The position numbers were made by a program, and so were the translations under genes. Shown in pieces: positions 5,565 to 6,442 of a stretch of DNA of 6,442 nucleotides. The notes below the pieces were generated by a model that saw nothing but the letters and a program-made list of their open reading frames with translations, was not told the origin of the DNA and searched no databases. The stretch is taken from NCBI GenBank assembly GCA_905210875.1, contig CAJLYN010000130.1, positions 1 to 6,442 of the forward strand, written 5' to 3'. Within the stretch, counting starts at the first letter, position 1. The number at the start of each line of letters is the position of its first letter. This DNA is from an uncultured Bacteroides sp. GTDB taxonomy: Bacteria > Bacteroidota > Bacteroidia > Bacteroidales > UBA11471.

Positions 5565-6362
5565 ATGAAAAAAACATCAATATACCGTCTCATTGCCACA
5601 GTTGTGGCCATAACCTTCACTCTTCCGACTTTTGCCACAAACATGGCCGGAGAAAATCATTCCGAAAAACCTCTGGTCGAAAAATATAATGCCTATAAAG
5701 CCTCAAAGGTTTACGAATTCAGCGTAAAAGCCGGATTCAACATCGGCGGTACCTCCCCCATGGGTCTTCCCGCCGAGATACGCCAGATCAACTCCTTCGG
5801 CCCAACACTTTCACTCTCGATAGGTGGCGATGTCATTCGCTGGTTTACACCCAAATGGGGTGTAAATCTCGGATTGCGTTTCGAGACAAAAGGCATGGAA
5901 ACCGATGCCACCGTCAAGAACTATACCATCAAACTGCTCAACGACGGCAGCTACATCGAAGGCATCTATACCGGCGACGTGGTAACAAAGGTCAACAACC
6001 AATACCTGTCCATTCCCATACAGGCCGCATACAAAGTAAATCATCGCTGGAACCTCAAAGCCGGCGCCTATGTTTCGTTCCTTCTCAGAGGGAATTTTGA
6101 CGGTGAGGCCAAGAACGGCTATATGCGCACACACCCCACAGAGCCGAAACTCGAAACCGATGCCCCGTATGATTTCTCGGCCGACATTAACCGGTTTGAT
6201 TGCGGGCTGGACGTTGGCGCCGAATTCGTAGCCTACAAGCACCTCTCGATTTACGGCGACCTGACATGGGGCCTTACTCCGATTTTCCCCGGCGACTTCA
6301 CAGCCGTAGGCTTCAAAATGTACAATGTCTACCTCAATATAGGGTTTGCCTACGTCTTCTGA
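5565..6362 (+). CDS. PorT-like outer-membrane beta-barrel protein
   Basis: This 265-aa protein has a Sec signal peptide (likely cut after TFA-24), then a charged linker (about 25-48, with ENHSEKPLVEKYNAYKASK), and then a run of amphipathic beta-strands. Likely strands are 49-60 (VYEFSVKAGFNI), 80-92, 98-109, 146-157, 161-173, 211-222, 226-236 and 250-265. The protein ends in Phe after NIGFAYV, the aromatic C-terminal signature that the BAM machinery recognises. Length and pattern fit the small outer-membrane barrels of the PorT/OMP_b-brl_2 type found across Bacteroidota. The longest non-strand stretch, about 178-208, is probably an extracellular loop. It lies 18 nt after the PCMD lipoprotein with no promoter between, so the two are probably co-transcribed and may work together. 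Transport activity is not shown; small barrels of this kind are often structural or assembly partners. Confidence 0.85.
   Translation: MKKTSIYRLIATVVAITFTLPTFATNMAGENHSEKPLVEKYNAYKASKVYEFSVKAGFNIGGTSPMGLPAEIRQINSFGPTLSLSIGGDVIRWFTPKWGVNLGLRFETKGMETDATVKNYTIKLLNDGSYIEGIYTGDVVTKVNNQYLSIPIQAAYKVNHRWNLKAGAYVSFLLRGNFDGEAKNGYMRTHPTEPKLETDAPYDFSADINRFDCGLDVGAEFVAYKHLSIYGDLTWGLTPIFPGDFTAVGFKMYNVYLNIGFAYVF
5842..5868 (+). repeat. Strong hairpin inside the beta-barrel gene
   Basis: TTTACACCC (5844-5852) and GGGTGTAAA (5858-5866) are perfect 9-bp arms around a 5-nt loop, AAATG. One G-T wobble and one G-C pair extend the stem outward to 5842 and 5868. It lies within codons for residues about 93-102 (WFTPKWGVNL). 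As mRNA this would be a stable stem-loop; a role is not established and codon choice alone could produce it. Confidence 0.5.
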
Positions 6363-6397
6363 CACACGACATCACCCCTCGGCAATCGTCATTAAAT

Positions 6398-6442
6398 CTA
6401 CCGATAGTCGGGATAAAGCAAATACTGGCGGCGCAGCACTCT
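6398..6442 (-). CDS. Possible C-terminus of a convergent gene, cut by the right edge
   Basis: On the minus strand one frame is open from the window edge and ends RVLRRQYLLYPDYR before a TAG at 6398-6400. The Tyr/Arg/Asp-rich composition and convergent position suggest the tail of a real protein. A second minus-strand frame is also open from the edge and ends DLMTIAEG at a stop further left (6374-6376), so the choice of frame is uncertain. No family can be named from 14 residues. Confidence 0.35.
   Translation of the reverse strand, partial: RVLRRQYLLYPDYR

Noticed and set aside
6401..6411. Hairpin CCGA-TAG-TCGG near the right edge as a terminator
   Set aside because: Only four base pairs and no T-run on either strand; probably part of the coding end of the convergent gene.
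1..6442. CRISPR array, tRNA or rRNA gene, insertion sequence or phage module
   Set aside because: No regularly spaced direct repeats, cloverleaf-like or conserved rRNA stretch, transposase/integrase motif or terminal repeats were seen by reading both strands.

Overview
The window looks like chromosomal DNA from a member of the Bacteroidales (phylum Bacteroidota). Four promoter-like boxes match the Bacteroidota -7 consensus TAnnTTTG (TATCTTTG on the minus strand; TACTTTTG, TACCTTTG and TACCTTTG on the plus strand), with no clear Shine-Dalgarno sequences. There is also a lipoprotein whose +3 to +5 residues (KDE) resemble the Bacteroidota surface-export signal, a PCMD-type protein and a PorT-like barrel. 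AT-rich spacers separate fairly GC-rich coding regions. The genus cannot be fixed from this sequence.

Layout: (1) On the minus strand, the first ten codons of a protein that runs off the left edge (1-30), with its own -7 box, lie downstream of a secreted alpha/beta-hydrolase of the acetyl-xylan/feruloyl esterase type (103-987). (2) A 92-bp divergent spacer carries a plus-strand promoter for a two-gene unit. This is a small Dabb-domain protein (1080-1379) followed after 4 nt by a cytoplasmic GH13 alpha-amylase-family enzyme (1384-3117). (3) Next is prs, ribose-phosphate pyrophosphokinase (3178-4116). Its -7 box sits inside a perfect 10-bp inverted repeat, and a strong intrinsic terminator ends the gene (4138-4167). 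(4) A new promoter and a leader of roughly 85 nt precede a two-gene envelope operon: a PCMD-domain lipoprotein (4329-5546), then an outer-membrane beta-barrel protein (5565-6362). (5) The last 80 bp probably hold the 3' end of a convergent minus-strand gene.

Function: the esterase and the GH13 enzyme point to glycan handling, the first outside the cytoplasm and the second inside. prs is central metabolism (PRPP for nucleotides, His and Trp). The lipoprotein/beta-barrel pair is the least understood part and the best candidate for an undescribed envelope complex, although both halves belong to recognisable families. I found no mobile element, CRISPR array, RNA gene or defence system. Most of the window is ordinary core or accessory Bacteroidales sequence, and no stretch longer than 300 bp lacks a gene.
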